From Eupeodes corollae (Eukaryota > Arthropoda > Insecta > Diptera > Syrphidae), in assembly GCF_945859685.1 (NCBI RefSeq), contig NC_079147.1, forward strand, positions 17,773,289 to 17,837,288: a stretch of DNA of 64,000 nt, read 5' to 3'. The first letter of the stretch is position 1; every line of letters starts with the position of its first letter. The position numbers and the translations under genes were made by a program. Below, piece after piece: positions 45,028 to 57,857 of the stretch. The notes under the pieces are model-generated. The model had not been told where the DNA came from. It did not search any database and worked only from the letters and a program-made list of their open reading frames with translations.

Positions 45028-46400
45028 TTATTTAAATCTACGTTGTCTGACCATCATAGAAATAACAAGGACATTATTGGAATCCTTAAAATAGCTGTTT
45101 CCTGCAAGGTTATGATTCAATGTGTTGTAAGTTGTTTTGTACAAGGCATTAGATGCTACAGTAAAATATTCAGGTCTACATTCTCTATCAACCTTTGAAA
45201 CGACATACAAAATGTTTTTAGTGGTTGTTAAATCCTCTATGGGTAAATTAAAATTAATTTGACATTCCAACTATTTTGATCATGCATAGCTTTTATGACC
45301 ACTCTTTTCACAACCCGTGAATCATTCATTTTAAAAACGTTATGCAAGAAATCCGCTTGTAACTTCAATGTTTTTATTAACAAAGGTGAGAGACCCTTTT
45401 CCGGCGTTATTACGTAGTTTGGTGTTTTTTTCGGCAAATGAAAAATTCTGTTCATAAAGTGTGTTAGGAGTTTTTCAACCGAATTGTACTTTTTACATCA
45501 CCATACCTGCGATCCATATAAAAGTATGTTCTAAGTTACTGCTTTAAATGCTTCAAAATTATACATAGAGCTTTTTAATTTGTTTTAAAAAATTCGCTGC
45601 CAAGCTTCTGAACATAAAAATATTATCTATTGTTGAATATCCTGCTCTAAATCCAGCCTGAAACGGCCTCAGCAAGTTTCCAGTCCCTATTCAAGTTACA
45701 AGACGCATTATCGTTGTAGATTGGACATTTTATAGCATCTCCAATTTTATCTGGAGTCAGTTTTCCTACAAAACTGTATTACAAAGTTTTGAAAGGTGCT
45801 CTTTGAGCATGACAGTCCCATACTTACAAAAATTCCACTGGAATACCATTGGATCCGGCTGCTTTTCCATCTCCAGTGTTTCTTAAAACTCGCTAAACGT
45901 AGTTGCACTGTCCAGAGAGTCACCTTCGAATATAGGTGCTGCGAATTGCCACTTTGTCGGCGTTATTACAGGATTTAAAACATCCTTAAATGGGAAAGCA
46001 TTACATTTTTGAAGACTGTTTGGTTGGGATAGTAAAGCGTTTTCCATTCAGTTCCCTGCAAGTTTCCAAAAATCAGCGGTGTTTTAAAAAGATGCTAATC
46101 GGACTGCTTGCAAAGCTCTTGAAACTTCTTATTGGCCTCTATATAAAAACCCTTCAATAATCTGGCGCTGGTTCCATTTAGTATGCGCAGACCAAACGTA
46201 TTACAAACATTTTATAATTTCTTTCCTCTTGCGTTAGGACAAGGATCTTTCGATTGTCTATGGAGGCAACCTCTTAAATCATTCATCACTTCTGCATTTG
46301 TTTCAACTTTCGCATTCAAATCTCTAACTAACATTACGTTTGAGGCATTTATAACATTAGGCAGGTTCAGGCGACATAAGGGATTTAAATGTAAGGCAAA
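45028..46400 (-). mobile_element. LINE of second family, deleted copy
   Basis: Minus strand: endonuclease fragment VMLVRDLNAKVETNAEVMND (about 46280-46330), matching FIVVGDLNTRTASNEPTNNQ of the sister copy. Linker and RT start RNTGDGKAAGSNGIPVEF (about 45830) and LRPFQAGFRAGYSTIDNIFM (about 45615-45670) follow. A deletion of the palm then joins to the thumb at LLTHFMNRIFHLPKKTPNYV (about 45420-45480), which ends in the SPLLIKTLKLQADFLHNVFK region at 45237-45455 and a last frame to 45028. Multiple stops. Confidence 0.7.
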
Positions 46401-46991
46401 TTTTTAGCAACTGATTGGCCAGCTACCAAAAAATTGCCTTCAAATTAAGGCAACAACTTTATTGGAAAGTTGTTCAAGACGAATCTCCCTAACTATCAAC
46501 TCAAGACAACTTATGTCAAAATGACAATTGATCATGTTCTTTCATTAAACTTAAAGCTGAACTTTATTCCTTAATGATTTAGTTATTTTCTGCAAAACTT
46601 CATATAATGCTTTCTGTAAAAAGGTTTTCTTTAAAATACAAAACGATGGACTTGTAGCTTGCCTCAGAAGTGTTTTGTAGTCAGTAACGATTTTGGTAGT
46701 TTTTGAACTATGAACTTAAAGTAGAGTTTTGAGAAGTAAAGTTCTGAATTTAAAATTCCTGACACTTAAAAAACTAACTAGTTGTCCTGGTCAAAATGTA
46801 CGTTCAAAGAATAAAGTTGACTGCAAATGAAGTCCCTTACGTTGCCTAAACCTGTCCATTGATTGTATATGATCATTTTTCGAAGTCATATTCCGAGTTG
46901 TTACAATTCAAATACAACGTTAGTATCGTAAAACGGATGTTGTAAGTTTTGAATTCTAGAATCGGTATATGGTGGTATACTTCAAAGACGC
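46401..46991. other. Unannotated AT-rich DNA
   Basis: Nothing recognised. Confidence 0.5.
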
Positions 46992-47005
46992 AGCTTGCAA
47001 TAATA
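46992..47005. repeat. 14-bp target-site duplication, left, of RTE copy C
   Basis: AGCTTGCAATAATA, identical to 50323-50336 at the other end. Confidence 0.95.
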
Positions 47006-50000
47006 CTTACTTACTTACTTAAGGTGGCGCTACAGTCCGGGGCGGACCTGGGCCTCAACCAACAAGCGTCTCCAGCCAGCTCGGTCCCTAGCTAGCTGTC
47101 TCCAGTTTCGCACGCCAAGTTGGTTGAGGTCCTCTCCCACCTGGGTGCGCCACCTGAGTCGCGGTCTTCCTCTACTGCGACGTCCCTCGGGATTGGATTC
47201 GAAGACCTTCTGGGCTGGAGCGTTGATGTCCATCCGCTCTACATGACCTAGCCATCTAAGCCGTTGGACTTTGATTCTGCTAACTAGGTCAGTGTCGCTG
47301 TACAGCCCGTACAGCTCGTCATTATATCTTCACCTCCATTCTCCATCTATGCGTACGGGACCAAAAATCGCCCGAAGAATTTTTCTCTCGAAGCATCCTA
47401 AGACGCTCTCATCTTTTTTTGACAGGGTCCAGGCCTCAGCGCCATAAATGAGAACCGGGATGATGAGTGTCTTATAGATGGTGATTTTACATGCTCGAGA
47501 GAGGACTTTACTTCTCAATTGCCTTCTAAGTCCAAAGAAGCAGCGATTTGCAAGAGTTATTCTTCGTTTGATTTCAGCGCTGGTGTCGTTGTCTGCATTA
47601 ATAGCGGTGCCTAGGTAGACAAAGTCCTTAACTACCTCAAAGTTATAGCTGTCCATGGTGACGTTTTGTCCTCGACGTCGTTGTTCAGTGTCCTTTTTTG
47701 ATGACAGCATATACTTGGTCTTGCCCTCATTGACCACTAAACCCATCTTCTTCGCTTCCGTCGCAATGCTCAAAAACGCTCCACTGACATCACGCTTTGA
47801 TCTTCCAATTATGTCAATATCATCTGCGTATCCGAGTAATTGGATGGACCTTTGGAAGATTGTGCCTCTAGTGTTGACGGTTGAGTTTTGCACAATTCTT
47901 TCCAGAACGATGTTGAAGAAGTCGCATGACAGTGCATCGCCTTGTCTAAAACCTTTTTTGACATGAAATGCATCGGTAAGATCTTTTCCGAACTTGATAG
48001 AGCAGCGTGCATTCTTCATCGTCATTCTGCACAAACGGATAAGTTTGACAGGGATGCCAAAACTAGACATTGCTCGGTAGAGCTCTTCCCTATAGATGCT
48101 GTCATACGCGGCTTTAAAATCGATAAAGAGATGGTGGGTATCGATTTGAAGCTCCTGGTTTTTTTCAAGATCTGCCGTAGTGTGAATATTTGGTCGATAG
48201 TGGACTTTCCTGGTCTGAAGCCACACTGATAAGGACCAATCAGGTTGTTGACGAATGGCTTCAGACGTTCACATAATACGGCAGAGAGGATCTTATACGC
48301 AATGTTAAGAAGACTGATGCCTCTGTAGTTGGCGCAGTTTAGAGGGTCTCCTTTCTTATGTATCGGGCACACTATGCTGAGATTCCACTCATCGGGCATG
48401 CTTTCTTCCGACCAAATTTTGCAGATGAGTTGGTGCATGCTCCCTACCAAGTCATCGCCTGCTGCTTTGAATAGTTCGGCAGCGATGCCGTCAGCTCCAG
48501 CAGCTTTGTTTGACTTAAGTTTAGATATAGCTATCTTCACTTCGTCAAGGTCGGGTAGGCGGAATTGTTGATCTGCGTCGCCGAGGTTGAGTGGTTCTAT
48601 CTCCCTTACAGCGGAATTCGGTTCGTCATCGCCGTTATATAATTTGGAGAAGTGATCTTTCCATATTCTCAGCATCGACTGTTTTTCTACTACGATGTTC
48701 CCTTGATCGTCTTTACAGGCTTCCGTTCGTGGCTGGTACCCTTGGGAGGTTTTTTTTACCTTTTGGTAAAATTTACGAACCTCATTCCTGTTGTGACATC
48801 CCTCTATCTCCTCGATCGCGCGCTTCTCATGCTCTCTTTTTTTCCGTCTAAGAAGCCGGTGTTTCTCTCTCCTCTTCTGCTCGTAAAGCTCGCGAGCAGC
48901 TCTCGTCCTTTTGTGCAGCGCCGTTTTGTATGCCTCTTGTTTCGCTGCGTGAGCTTGCCGGCATTCGCCGTCAAACCAGGGGTTTCGCTGTGGTGGCCGT
49001 ATGAAACCTAGCACTTCAGAGGCGGCATCTCTGATGGCTGCAAGGCAATGTTGCCACTGGTTTTCAATGCTTAATGCAGGATGCATAGGACTCCTTAGGA
49101 GGTTATTAGAGACTCGATCGGAAAAGGACATGGCAGTCTCTTGCGATTGTAGCCGTCTAACGTCGAATCTTCTCACAGTACTTCCTTGTTTTGGCTTGGA
49201 TCGGGATATCCGTAGCCGTACCTTGGCTACAACGAGGTAGTGGTCCGAGTCAATGTTGGCCTCTCGGAATGTTCGGATATCCTGGATACTGGAGAAGTGT
49301 CGTGCGTCGATCGCAATGTGGTCAATCTGGTTGACGGTTGATTGATCAGGAGATTTCCATGTCCCCTTGTGGATATTAAGATGCGTGAACTGCGTACTAG
49401 CTACCAGAACGTCTCGCCCCGCAGCGAAATGCACCAGCCTGAATCCGTTGTCGGAGGTAGTGTCGTGCAGGCTGTATCTCCCGATTAAGCCACCAAAGAT
49501 GTCTTCTCTTCCTAGCTTGGCATTAAAATCTCCTAAGACAATTTTAATGTCATAGCCAGGGCACTGCTCATATGTCTTGTCCAAGAGCTCGAAGAACATA
49601 TCTTTGGTGTCTTCATCTTTCTCCTCTGTTGGGGCATGCGCGCATATTAGGCTTGTGTTGGCGAATTTAGCCTTGATGCGGATTGTCGTGATGCGCTCGC
49701 TCACACTGTTGAAACTCAAGACTTTTTGCCTGAGCCTAGTTCCAACAACAAATCCACACCCAAATAGACGCTGTCTTTGTTCTCGGTAGCAGTCGCCGTA
49801 GTAGATATCGCAGTCTTTTAGTTTGCGTTTACCCGGTCCATCCCATCGCACTTCTTGGATGGCTGTAATATCTGCCTTGCAGCAGTTTAGGGCTTCCGCT
49901 AATTGTTCGGCTGCACGTGGTCTGTTAAGGGACCTAACATTCCACGTACATATCCGAAGTTCGTTGTCCTTATTTCGTTTGCGTGGGTTGTCAACAGTGA

Positions 50001-50322
50001 ATCCGTCCGTATCCGAGGCTTGTTGTTGCTTCGAAACTATGATGTTTTTACGTGGCCAGGAAGTCATCCCGACGGCACAACCCCCAACCTGGAGGGCCAG
50101 ATCCTTAGTATAACTCCAAGGAAGGGGAGCCGGATGAACCGCTCCTTATAGGCCTGGGCTCCGAATATGTCGAAGAAGCCCTATAAGGTGTTCACTAAGT
50201 AGTTCGACCTTACTGGAACTGTAGACGCCACCGTTGATTCTATCTCGAGAATTCGTCCGCTGCCGCCTGGATAAGGAGAGGTGCCTTAGTGGAAACACCT
50301 CTCCCCCCCTCTCTATTTTGCT
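47006..50322 (-). mobile_element. RTE-like LINE, copy C (best preserved, 5'-truncated in leader)
   Basis: Minus strand, flanked by perfect 14-bp duplications. The 5' end falls inside the leader (about 340 bp short of copies A and B), so 5' truncation during insertion is likely. The coding region is almost whole. The 3' end is GGCGCCACCTTAAG followed by TAAG repeats (47006-47022 on the plus strand as CTTA repeats). This is the reference copy for the family in this window. Confidence 0.95.
47030..50067 (-). pseudogene. RTE-like ORF: APE endonuclease, linker, reverse transcriptase, C-terminal domain
   Basis: About 1,012 codons from ATG at 50067. Residues 35-285 are an APE-type endonuclease: ELRICTWNVRSLNRPRAAEQ, DITAIQEVRWDGPGK, CAHAPTEEKDEDTK, KIVLGDFNAKLG, NQIDHIAIDAR and NIDSDHYLVVAKVRL, with all catalytic residues present. 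Residues 300-500 are a basic linker. Residues about 520-790 are reverse transcriptase: NYRGISLLNIAYKILSAVL, CGFRPGKSTIDQIF, HHLFIDFKAAYDSI, GFRQGDALSCDFFNIVLERI and LLGYADDIDIIGRSKRD. The C-terminus holds LRWLGHVERMD and SRGRPRLRWRTQVGEDLNQL. Defects: a one-base deletion at about 48157-48169 shifts the frame at codon 634, and TGA at 47330-47332 replaces an Arg codon. This domain order and the arginine-rich end fit the RTE clade. The enzyme would nick DNA and prime reverse transcription there. Confidence 0.92.
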
Positions 50323-50336
50323 AGCTTGCAATAATA
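50323..50336. repeat. 14-bp target-site duplication, right, of RTE copy C
   Basis: Identical to 46992-47005. Confidence 0.95.
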
Positions 50337-50460
50337 GGATTGATAAAATTCCGACGTTTTAGATTGTGTACTTTATTTCCCAAATAAAAAAAGATGGACA
50401 AAATTGTTCGTGTTTTGAATTATTTTATGTATATTCACCAACTGTTTGAATTGTTGTTTA

Positions 50461-50551
50461 ACTCTTTGTTTAGTTTATAAACTTTTATTTAGTATCTGGC
50501 AATCTATGCACATGAAAAACAAATTTAATTAAATTAATTTTCATTTAACTT
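50461..50551. repeat. Dispersed non-coding repeat, copy 1
   Basis: About 90 bp matching 61961-62050 with roughly a dozen differences (shared core AAAAACAAATTTAATTAAAT). Weaker similarity extends 25-30 bp further left. Family unknown. Confidence 0.7.
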
Positions 50552-52545
50552 TACTATAACAAAAAAGCCTCAAGAAGTATTGGCATTGTTACTACGTGGA
50601 GAAATTTAATTGAAAATAAATAAAACAAAATTCATTCTTAGGAAATTATTTACACTCCTTGATGAAAATTGGATTTCCATTTAATCACCACTATCTGTAT
50701 ATCTATACAATTTTCCTATTTTTTGTATTTAAACCACACCTGTTGAAATTTGAAATTGATGATTAATTAAAATCGTGCATGAAATAAACAATCCCATTTA
50801 TGGAATAGTACAAAATATAATTTTCAATTTTAATTAAAGCGACATTAGACTCAATTAATATGCATAATTAGTGCAAATCCACGAATAAGTCGCACGCACG
50901 CCCGCATCTTATTTTGCTCCTTAAGAACGTAATTTTACAATAGTTCGTGCAAGTCTTACGATGAGATATTATATATATACCTTACCTTCCCGATGTGGGC
51001 ATGAATATTAATCCTTTCCTTTTAAACCCCTTGCTCTTCCCAACCTTATGACGCAACTTCATTTTAATTTTAACCTTTCCGTTTCCAAAGTCCCAACTAA
51101 AATCGAAATTGCGACGGTGGTGGTGTCGTCGATGGTGATGGTGGAATTTTAAAGATTCATGGAATTTGTTGCTCCTGTTGATGGAAAAAAGTTGCAAATT
51201 CAAAGGAATTTTACAGTTGGATGACTTTATGACATAAAATATGAACTTATGGGTAAAGGTATGGTGTTTAAATTATATTATATAAAATAAAATTAAATGT
51301 GAATTTTTCCAGTGTTAAACCAATTAGGACGAAATAAATGATTTAGTTTCTCTCTTGTTGTTGTTTGTTCTTTTTCAAAAAAAATTAAATTTTAATACCT
51401 TTTACAACACTTATGGACTTTCAAATGGTTTGACATACATGTTCAGTGTATACACAACACACGCAACACGCAGAAACAAAAGCTTCAAAGAAAACACTTT
51501 TTCCTCCGAAAAAGGACTTTTAAGTGTTTTGTGAGTATGATGCATGTTCTTGTTCTTTTAGAAAAACTTTTAAGTTAAAAAATTATATCCTTTGTATGGG
51601 CAAAGAAAAAAAATTAAAATTCAGGACGTTTTTGTTGTGATTTTGAAGAGAAAAAGAGAACATGTACCTACTTGCTTTTTTAATCATCGTAGCGTTTATT
51701 TCGTTTGCAATTTCAAGACTGTTTTGTATGCTTGGAAAAATATATTCTTTCCTTTGGCATTACAAAAAACAACAAACAAAAAAGTTTTTCAGTCATCGAA
51801 AAGTAGAAAGAGAGTTTTTGTGTTGTTGTTTTTTTGATTTATTCTTTTAATCTTTTTGATAAAAGATAAAGAATAAATTAAGGATCTGAATACTAGTACT
51901 AAAACAAATAGTGAAATTACTTACATGCGTGTGTAGTGTAAGTTCGTTGAGAACTTGTCAGAAATTTCTTAGAAAACTTAAAACAAGGCAAAAGAGGAGG
52001 ACTTATGACTTAAAATCTAGGTTAAAAGTTTATCTTTTTTGTGTATAAAATAATTTCAATTCGATAAAATAAGTTTGATTTCAATTTCTGTTTGTTCCAG
52101 AGATGTTTTAGTCACAAACAATGTTTACTAATTTTTTGAATAGCGTTTTTTGAAACAAAAGAACCTCATTGTGTGGAGAGAAATCATTTTTAAGTCATTA
52201 GGTACCCTTATTTATTCTCGAAATATTCGAGCCGAACCATATTTTTACAAATTTGGATTTTTAATTGAATTTTTCTAAAAACTCCCAACTACAAATTTTT
52301 TAAAGCAAAAAATAAATAGGAGAACTATGATTGTGAGCGAGAAGAAAAGTTTCTAAGCTTTTACACAATTTACTGCACAAAACTAACCTATGTAAGAGCT
52401 AAAACAAGTTCAAGGCAATTTGTAATCAAAACCGTTAACTACCAAAAATGATATCCAGCTGACTATGGCAAACGACATCGAAAATTGGTGCAATATAGTT
52501 TAAAAAATTAGAAATAAAGAACATCAAATCAATGCTCAAATAGGG
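50552..52545. other. Unannotated AT-rich DNA
   Basis: GGT/GAT-type simple repeats lie at about 51112-51146. No gene recognised. Confidence 0.45.
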
Positions 52546-53141
52546 TTTTTCAATGCGAGCGGGTATAGATTTACACGCCCCGTGGTGGCCATTTTGTTTT
52601 GGTGACATATTTGCAATCGTTTCACGCATTGCGCCCATTTTACGGTAGACGTGGTGGTCCTTCACGGTCGACTTTTCAACGTCTGGTTCAGTTAGTAATC
52701 AGCCAACACCCGTAGTCCAAGGAACGCAATATCGGCAGAGAACAGCGCCGCGGTACTTGAAAGTGTACAGCAGAATCCAAAAAAAGTCTATTCCCCACGG
52801 TGCACAAGAACTCGCAGACATCAACTTAGTGAATTTTGTGTATTGTGCATTTTTAGATGATAATTGTGTTAACAAGCGAAATTTCCGTATATGGGACGAC
52901 AACAACCCACACTAGGTTTACCAGGTGATAATGCATCTTTGGGCCGGGCGCGTTGGCGTGACTGGTACGTACTTTTTTGAAAACAACAGCGTCAACAGCG
53001 AGCGCTACATAACGATGATAACTTAGTTCTTATGGAACATAGTGAACCGTATGGACTAAGACTACATGTGGTTCCAGCAGGACGGCGCTACGTGCCACAT
53101 AGCATACGCCACGACATCTACCCGCCGTTATTGAAAAACCC
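52546..53141 (+). mobile_element. Short mariner-like element with terminal inverted repeats and transposase remnant
   Basis: The ends are inverted repeats: GGGTTTTTCAAT..CGGGTA from 52546, and the same read inwards from 53141 (GGGTTTTTCAAT..CGGGTAGA). Between them the plus strand preserves transposase: ELADINLVNFVYCAFLDDN near 52815-52865, KRNFRIWDDNNPH near 52875-52912, then TGTYFFEN and VNSERYITMIT (about 52965-53025) and YMWFQQDGATCHIAY (about 53065-53105) with the second catalytic Asp in QQDGA. This is the Tc1/mariner DDE domain. At 596 bp the element is about half of a mariner, and the helix-turn-helix half and first Asp are missing or degraded. It carries several shifts and stops. A TA-type duplication is possible but ambiguous. 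Confidence 0.75.
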
Positions 53142-53404
53142 TTATTGGGGTTTTAAATTTTTGATGATGCTCGTCATTGGGATTTAAAAACAAGCGCAAG
53201 AGAAGAATGTACTTTTAAATATCTTAACCTCTTGAACTGCCTTAGACAAGAAGTTTATTAAAGGTAAATAAATAAAACAAAATGGGAACAGCTCACATAT
53301 CTATTGATTCTGAGACTATTGAAGAGGTCAGAAATATTTCAATGGCGATTTTGATATTGACAAAGTGAAATGGATTTTCAAGGCAAGATGTGATGTACAT
53401 TATG
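53142..53404. other. Spacer between mini-mariner and RTE copy G
   Basis: Nothing recognised. Confidence 0.5.
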
Positions 53405-54509
53405 TCTCTAAATGTCTCCAGTTTCTAAGTCCAAGTTTGGTGAGGTCATTTTCCACTTGCAAACGCCACTTGATATACGGTCTTCCTCTACTGTGCTATC
53501 GTGCATTAGTGTGGTTGTGGATTCGAAGACTTTGCGGGCCGGAGCATTTGGTTCCATGCGCTCTACGTTACTACGTTACCCATCATTCTCAGTCGTTGGA
53601 CTGTTAAGCCTACTGGCTAAGTCTAGTTCGCTGCACAGATTGTCGTTTCATGTTCTCCTCAAATCACCTTCTATATGCATACGGAACCATAAATCACGCG
53701 AAGAACTTTTTTCTCGAAACAACCCAAGGTGTGCTATCATCGGCTCTTGTCAAAGTCCATGGGTATGTCTCTGTACCGTATAGCAATACGGGGATGATGA
53801 AGGTCTCATAAAGATACAATTTCGTCGAGAGAGGGCTTTGCAACTCAAATGCTTTCTTAACCCAAGAAACAGCGGTAAGCAAGAGTTATTCTGCGTTTGA
53901 TCTCAGTGCTGGTACTGTTTTCTGCGTTTGAAGCGGAGCCTAGGTAAATGAAGTCCTTGACCACCTCAAAGTTCCGTCTGTCGATGGTGAATGATAGCGC
54001 ATCACCCTGTCTAAAGCCTTTTTTGACATCGAAAGGTTCTATTAAGTTGTTTCCAGCCTTTATGGAGCAACGCGGATTCTCCATGGGCATCCTTCACAAA
54101 CGGACGAGTTTGGGAGAGATGCCAAAACTAGTCTTGGCTCTAATACAACTCCTTCCTGTACATGCTGTCATATGCGGCCTTGAAATCAATGAAAAAATGC
54201 CTGGTGGCGATTTAATTTTCTTGGGGTTTTTCAGGATCTCATTTGATTGATACTTCATCTAAGTCTGGAAGTCGGGATTGGTGCCTTTCTTCGTCTATGT
54301 TATAAATGGATCAATTGCAGAAGTGGTTCTTTAATATCATCAGCCTTGACTGCGGCTTGTGAGCAGCTCTTGTCCTTCTATGCAACGCCGCTTTGCGTAC
54401 CTGTTGTTTGGCTGCATTTACCTGCCGACATTCCTCATCAAACCAGGGGTTCCTTGTTGGTGGCTGCTTGAAAACCAGCACGTCAGAGACGCGTTCTGTG
54501 ATTGCATCT

Positions 54510-54624
54510 TGGAACAGTAATAATATTTTTTTCAATACATCAAACACATACAAATTAGTACAATTTGATAACAATAAAATAAACTAATTATTTAAAAAAA
54601 AGAATCAAAACTCAACATTCAACA
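54510..54624 (-). repeat. Copia 3' LTR
   Basis: About 115 bp, TGTTGAATG...CTGTTCCA on the minus strand. It aligns along its length with 57886-58000, with roughly 15 differences, so insertion is not very recent. Confidence 0.8.
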
Positions 54625-57600
54625 CCCCCACTAGATTTGTATACTTTTATACCAATAAGAGCACAAAAGTTGTTATGGTTTTTAGCAGGTAGTCTTTTGG
54701 TTAGAACATCAGCAGGCATCTCTTCAGTTTTCAAATATTCTACTTTTATCTTCTATAAGATCACGAATGAAATGATGCTTTGTTTTTAGATATGTTTTTT
54801 GCATTCTTGTTATCGCATTGCAATATAAGTTCTTGATTCCAATTAATTAGTTCTCGCAATAAAGATTGAAGCCAAAATACTTCTTGAGAGGTTTAGGCTA
54901 AGGCCATATACTCAGCTTCTGTGGTGGAGAGAGCGACAGTAGGTTGTTTCTTTACATTCCACGAAATAGGTCCTAATTAGTATTAAAAGAGGTAATCTGT
55001 AGTTACCTCTTTTTCTGTCATCTAAATCACTAGCCCAGTCATCATCCGATAATCCTTCTAAACATCCTTCAATATCTCGAATGTATTCTAGCTTGTAATT
55101 TATTGTACCTTTTATACAACGGAAAAGTCGTTGAACCACTATCCAATGAGATTTTGAAGGATTATTATTAAATCTTGATAAAGCCCCCACTGCAAAGGAT
55201 AAATCTGAGCGACTTACTTGTGCTGCACATAAAATGCTTCCAATAGCTTCTTGATGGAACGGGGTTCATGTAATCAGTTTCGTGTTTGCTTTCTTGATGT
55301 GTTTCTTTTATTAGCTTTTGGTTAATACTCGTATCTAAGGGTACCGGATTACAATCCTTCATGTTGAATCGCTTGAGAATATTCTCTAAGTATGTCTGTT
55401 GGTCTATCCATAACTTTCCCTTTTCTCGATCGCGAGTAATTTGCATACCAAGCACAAATTTAGCTTCTCCAAAATCTTTCATCTCAAATGACTTAGACCA
55501 ATTTTCTTTGATAATTCTTTTTTCATCTTTGTTATTTGTAAAAATCAGTATGTCATCTACGTAAATAGCGACGAAAGTTTTATTCATTCTGTTTGTGTTG
55601 TAATAATTGGTTTTTGATTGTTTAAGTCCCATTTTCTTTAAAGTTTCATCCAATTTCTTATTCGAAACTCTGGTGGCTTGTTTGAGACCGTACAGTGATT
55701 TCTTGAATTTACATACTCTATTTTAAACATTATCAAAACCTTCAGAGAGATTCCATGTAAATTTCTTCGTTAAGTTCACTTTGCAGGAAAGCAGTCACAA
55801 CATCCAAATCCTATCGTAGGCTAAACTTAAAAGTACCCTTATGGACGTGTACCTTACGACCGGAAAAAGTATTTCTTGATAATAGATCCTTTGAATACCC
55901 CTTTACGACCAATCTAGCTTTATATTTTTCGACATTACCACATGCATCTTTTTTGTCTTAAATGTCCATTTGGAATTTATGGCTTTCTCTCCTTCTGGTA
56001 AAGAAACTATTTCCCAAGTGCCTTTTTTTTAAAGAGCTGTATATTCATCGGTAATTGCTTTTTTCCAATCGGACATATGTGCGCTCTTCGTTGCCTCAGC
56101 GACTGTCTTTGGATCTTCATCATTGTTGCTGGCCAAATGCGATGGATAACCGTATCTTTCAGGTGGATTTCTTATTCTGGTAGATTGTCTTATTCCTCTC
56201 TCAGATATGATTCCTTCTGAAGATTCTTCAACAATGAAATCATCTTGCTCCAAAAAACTGTTTTCACTTGCCGTTTCGTTACTTATTTCGATTAGTATTT
56301 CATTGCTTGAATTCACTGATGGAATTTCGTCTTCATTCCCCACTGGATCATATCCTGTAAAAATATCACAGTAAGATGTATCGTTTGTTTCACCATCTTT
56401 TGGAAAAATTTGCTGGTGGAAAACTGCGTCTCGACTTATTATTATTATTATTATTTTTTCTTAACGTCATAGAAGCGATATGATTTTGAGTGTGTGCAGT
56501 ATCCGATTAACATGACTTCTTTTCCTTTGGCATCGAGTTTCTTCCGCTTTTCTTTTGGAATGTGAATAACTGCTTGACAACCGAAAACTTTAAGATGGTG
56601 CAGATTCACTCTTCTTCCATTCCAGATTTCTTCAGATGTTTTTTCTTTTGTACCCTTGCAAGGTTTTCTGTTCGTTAAATAAACTGCCGTATTTGCAGCT
56701 TCAGCCCAAAACCGTTTGTGTAAACCAGACTCGATGAGAAGACGACACGCTTTTTCGATTATGGTTCTATTTATTCTTTCTGCCAACCCGTTTTGCTGTG
56801 GAGAATATGGAACCGTTGTTTGATATTGAATGCCTGCATCTGCTAGAATCTTCTTCATCTTAGAATTGCAATATTCCTTTCCATTGTCGCGTCTTTCTTT
56901 TGTCACCAGTCTGATTTTCTAAAAAAATTTGAACTCAAGGAACTTTTGTTCTACCTCATTCTTGCTTTTAATGAAAAACGCAAAGACTTTTCTTCGACTT
57001 GCATTATTGAATTGTTTGCAACAATTACCTCAGAGCTAAGATTTTCAATCTTACTTGAAAAGCATGCACTATTTGAGCACATGTGAGATGACGCTCCCGA
57101 GTCGAAATACCATTCTTCTATGTCAAGAGCCGTGACGGAAAAGCATCCTAACATAGTATTCTTCTTTTCTTGATGGTTCTTATTCTTTTTTGGACATTTA
57201 GCAGCAATATAGCCAAATTCGTTGCAGTTGTAACATTTAGGACCCTTAAAGTTCTTATTCCCATAGTTTTTCTTGTTCTTGCTAACAAAAGCAGTATCTT
57301 GACTTGCATCCAAATTAACATCTTGAAGAAGTTTGGTTTTAATACTGTCTCCTGTAATAAGAACCCAGAGCTTTGGATCCCCATTATCCCATCAGCTAAA
57401 AGCATTGATCCTATTAAATCTTCATCTATAGGTTAAGACCAACAGACCTGAGCTTGTACCCATCGTACGGATCTACGGTAGAGAAATCTTTCAATTTTGT
57501 ACAACAAAACTTTTTGATGAGCCCAACTCTCCTCACAAGAACAGAATCTTGAAAAATTTTCTGAAGAGAATCCCAAATCTCCTTAGTGCTTTTGCAATGG

Positions 57601-57809
57601 CTTATATGAGGATAAATGGATCTTTCAACAAGCAATATAAGCTCCGATTTTGAGTTTAAGAGCTTAGTTGCATCCTTCTCCGTCTCATTACCAGTATGAA
57701 CAGCTTCCCAAAGTCCTTTCATTTGGAAATAAGCTTCCACGGAAAATTTCCAGTCTTCGAAGTTTTCGCTTCCCCGAAGCTTTTCAATACTGAATTTCGT
57801 TTCAGACAT
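54625..57809 (-). pseudogene. Copia-type gag-pol polyprotein, degraded
   Basis: In order on the minus strand. Gag at 57426-57809 starts MSETKFSIEKLRGSENFEDW. The zinc knuckle CYNCNEFGYIAAKC lies near 57195-57240. Protease active site WYFDSGASSHMC is near 57075-57110. Integrase core at 56451-56906 reads DNGKEYCNSKMKKILADAG, TVPYSPQQNGLAERINRTII and FWAEAANTAVYLTNRKPCKG, with the second Asp and the Glu (NGLAE) visible. The acidic linker and start of RT follow at 56029-56343. RT has the catalytic YVDDILIFTN near 55545-55575 and KDFGEAKFVLGMQI near 55440-55490. The RNase H region is at 54912-55190 (CLEGLSDDDWASDLDDRKR). There are stops and shifts between almost every domain, so no intact protein is made. 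The first-Asp part of the integrase is missing or unreadable. Confidence 0.85.
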
Positions 57810-57857
57810 CTTTTCTCAATACACATTTCCTTATTATTTTGTTTTTAGATCGTGATA

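Noticed and set aside
48329..50151. Several open frames of 60-120 codons on the plus strand across RTE copy C (and similar ones across A and B)
   Set aside because: They are antisense shadows of the conserved RTE coding strand. They recur in every copy only because the sense strand is conserved.
55361..55564. 67-codon plus-strand frame
   Set aside because: Antisense to the copia reverse transcriptase.
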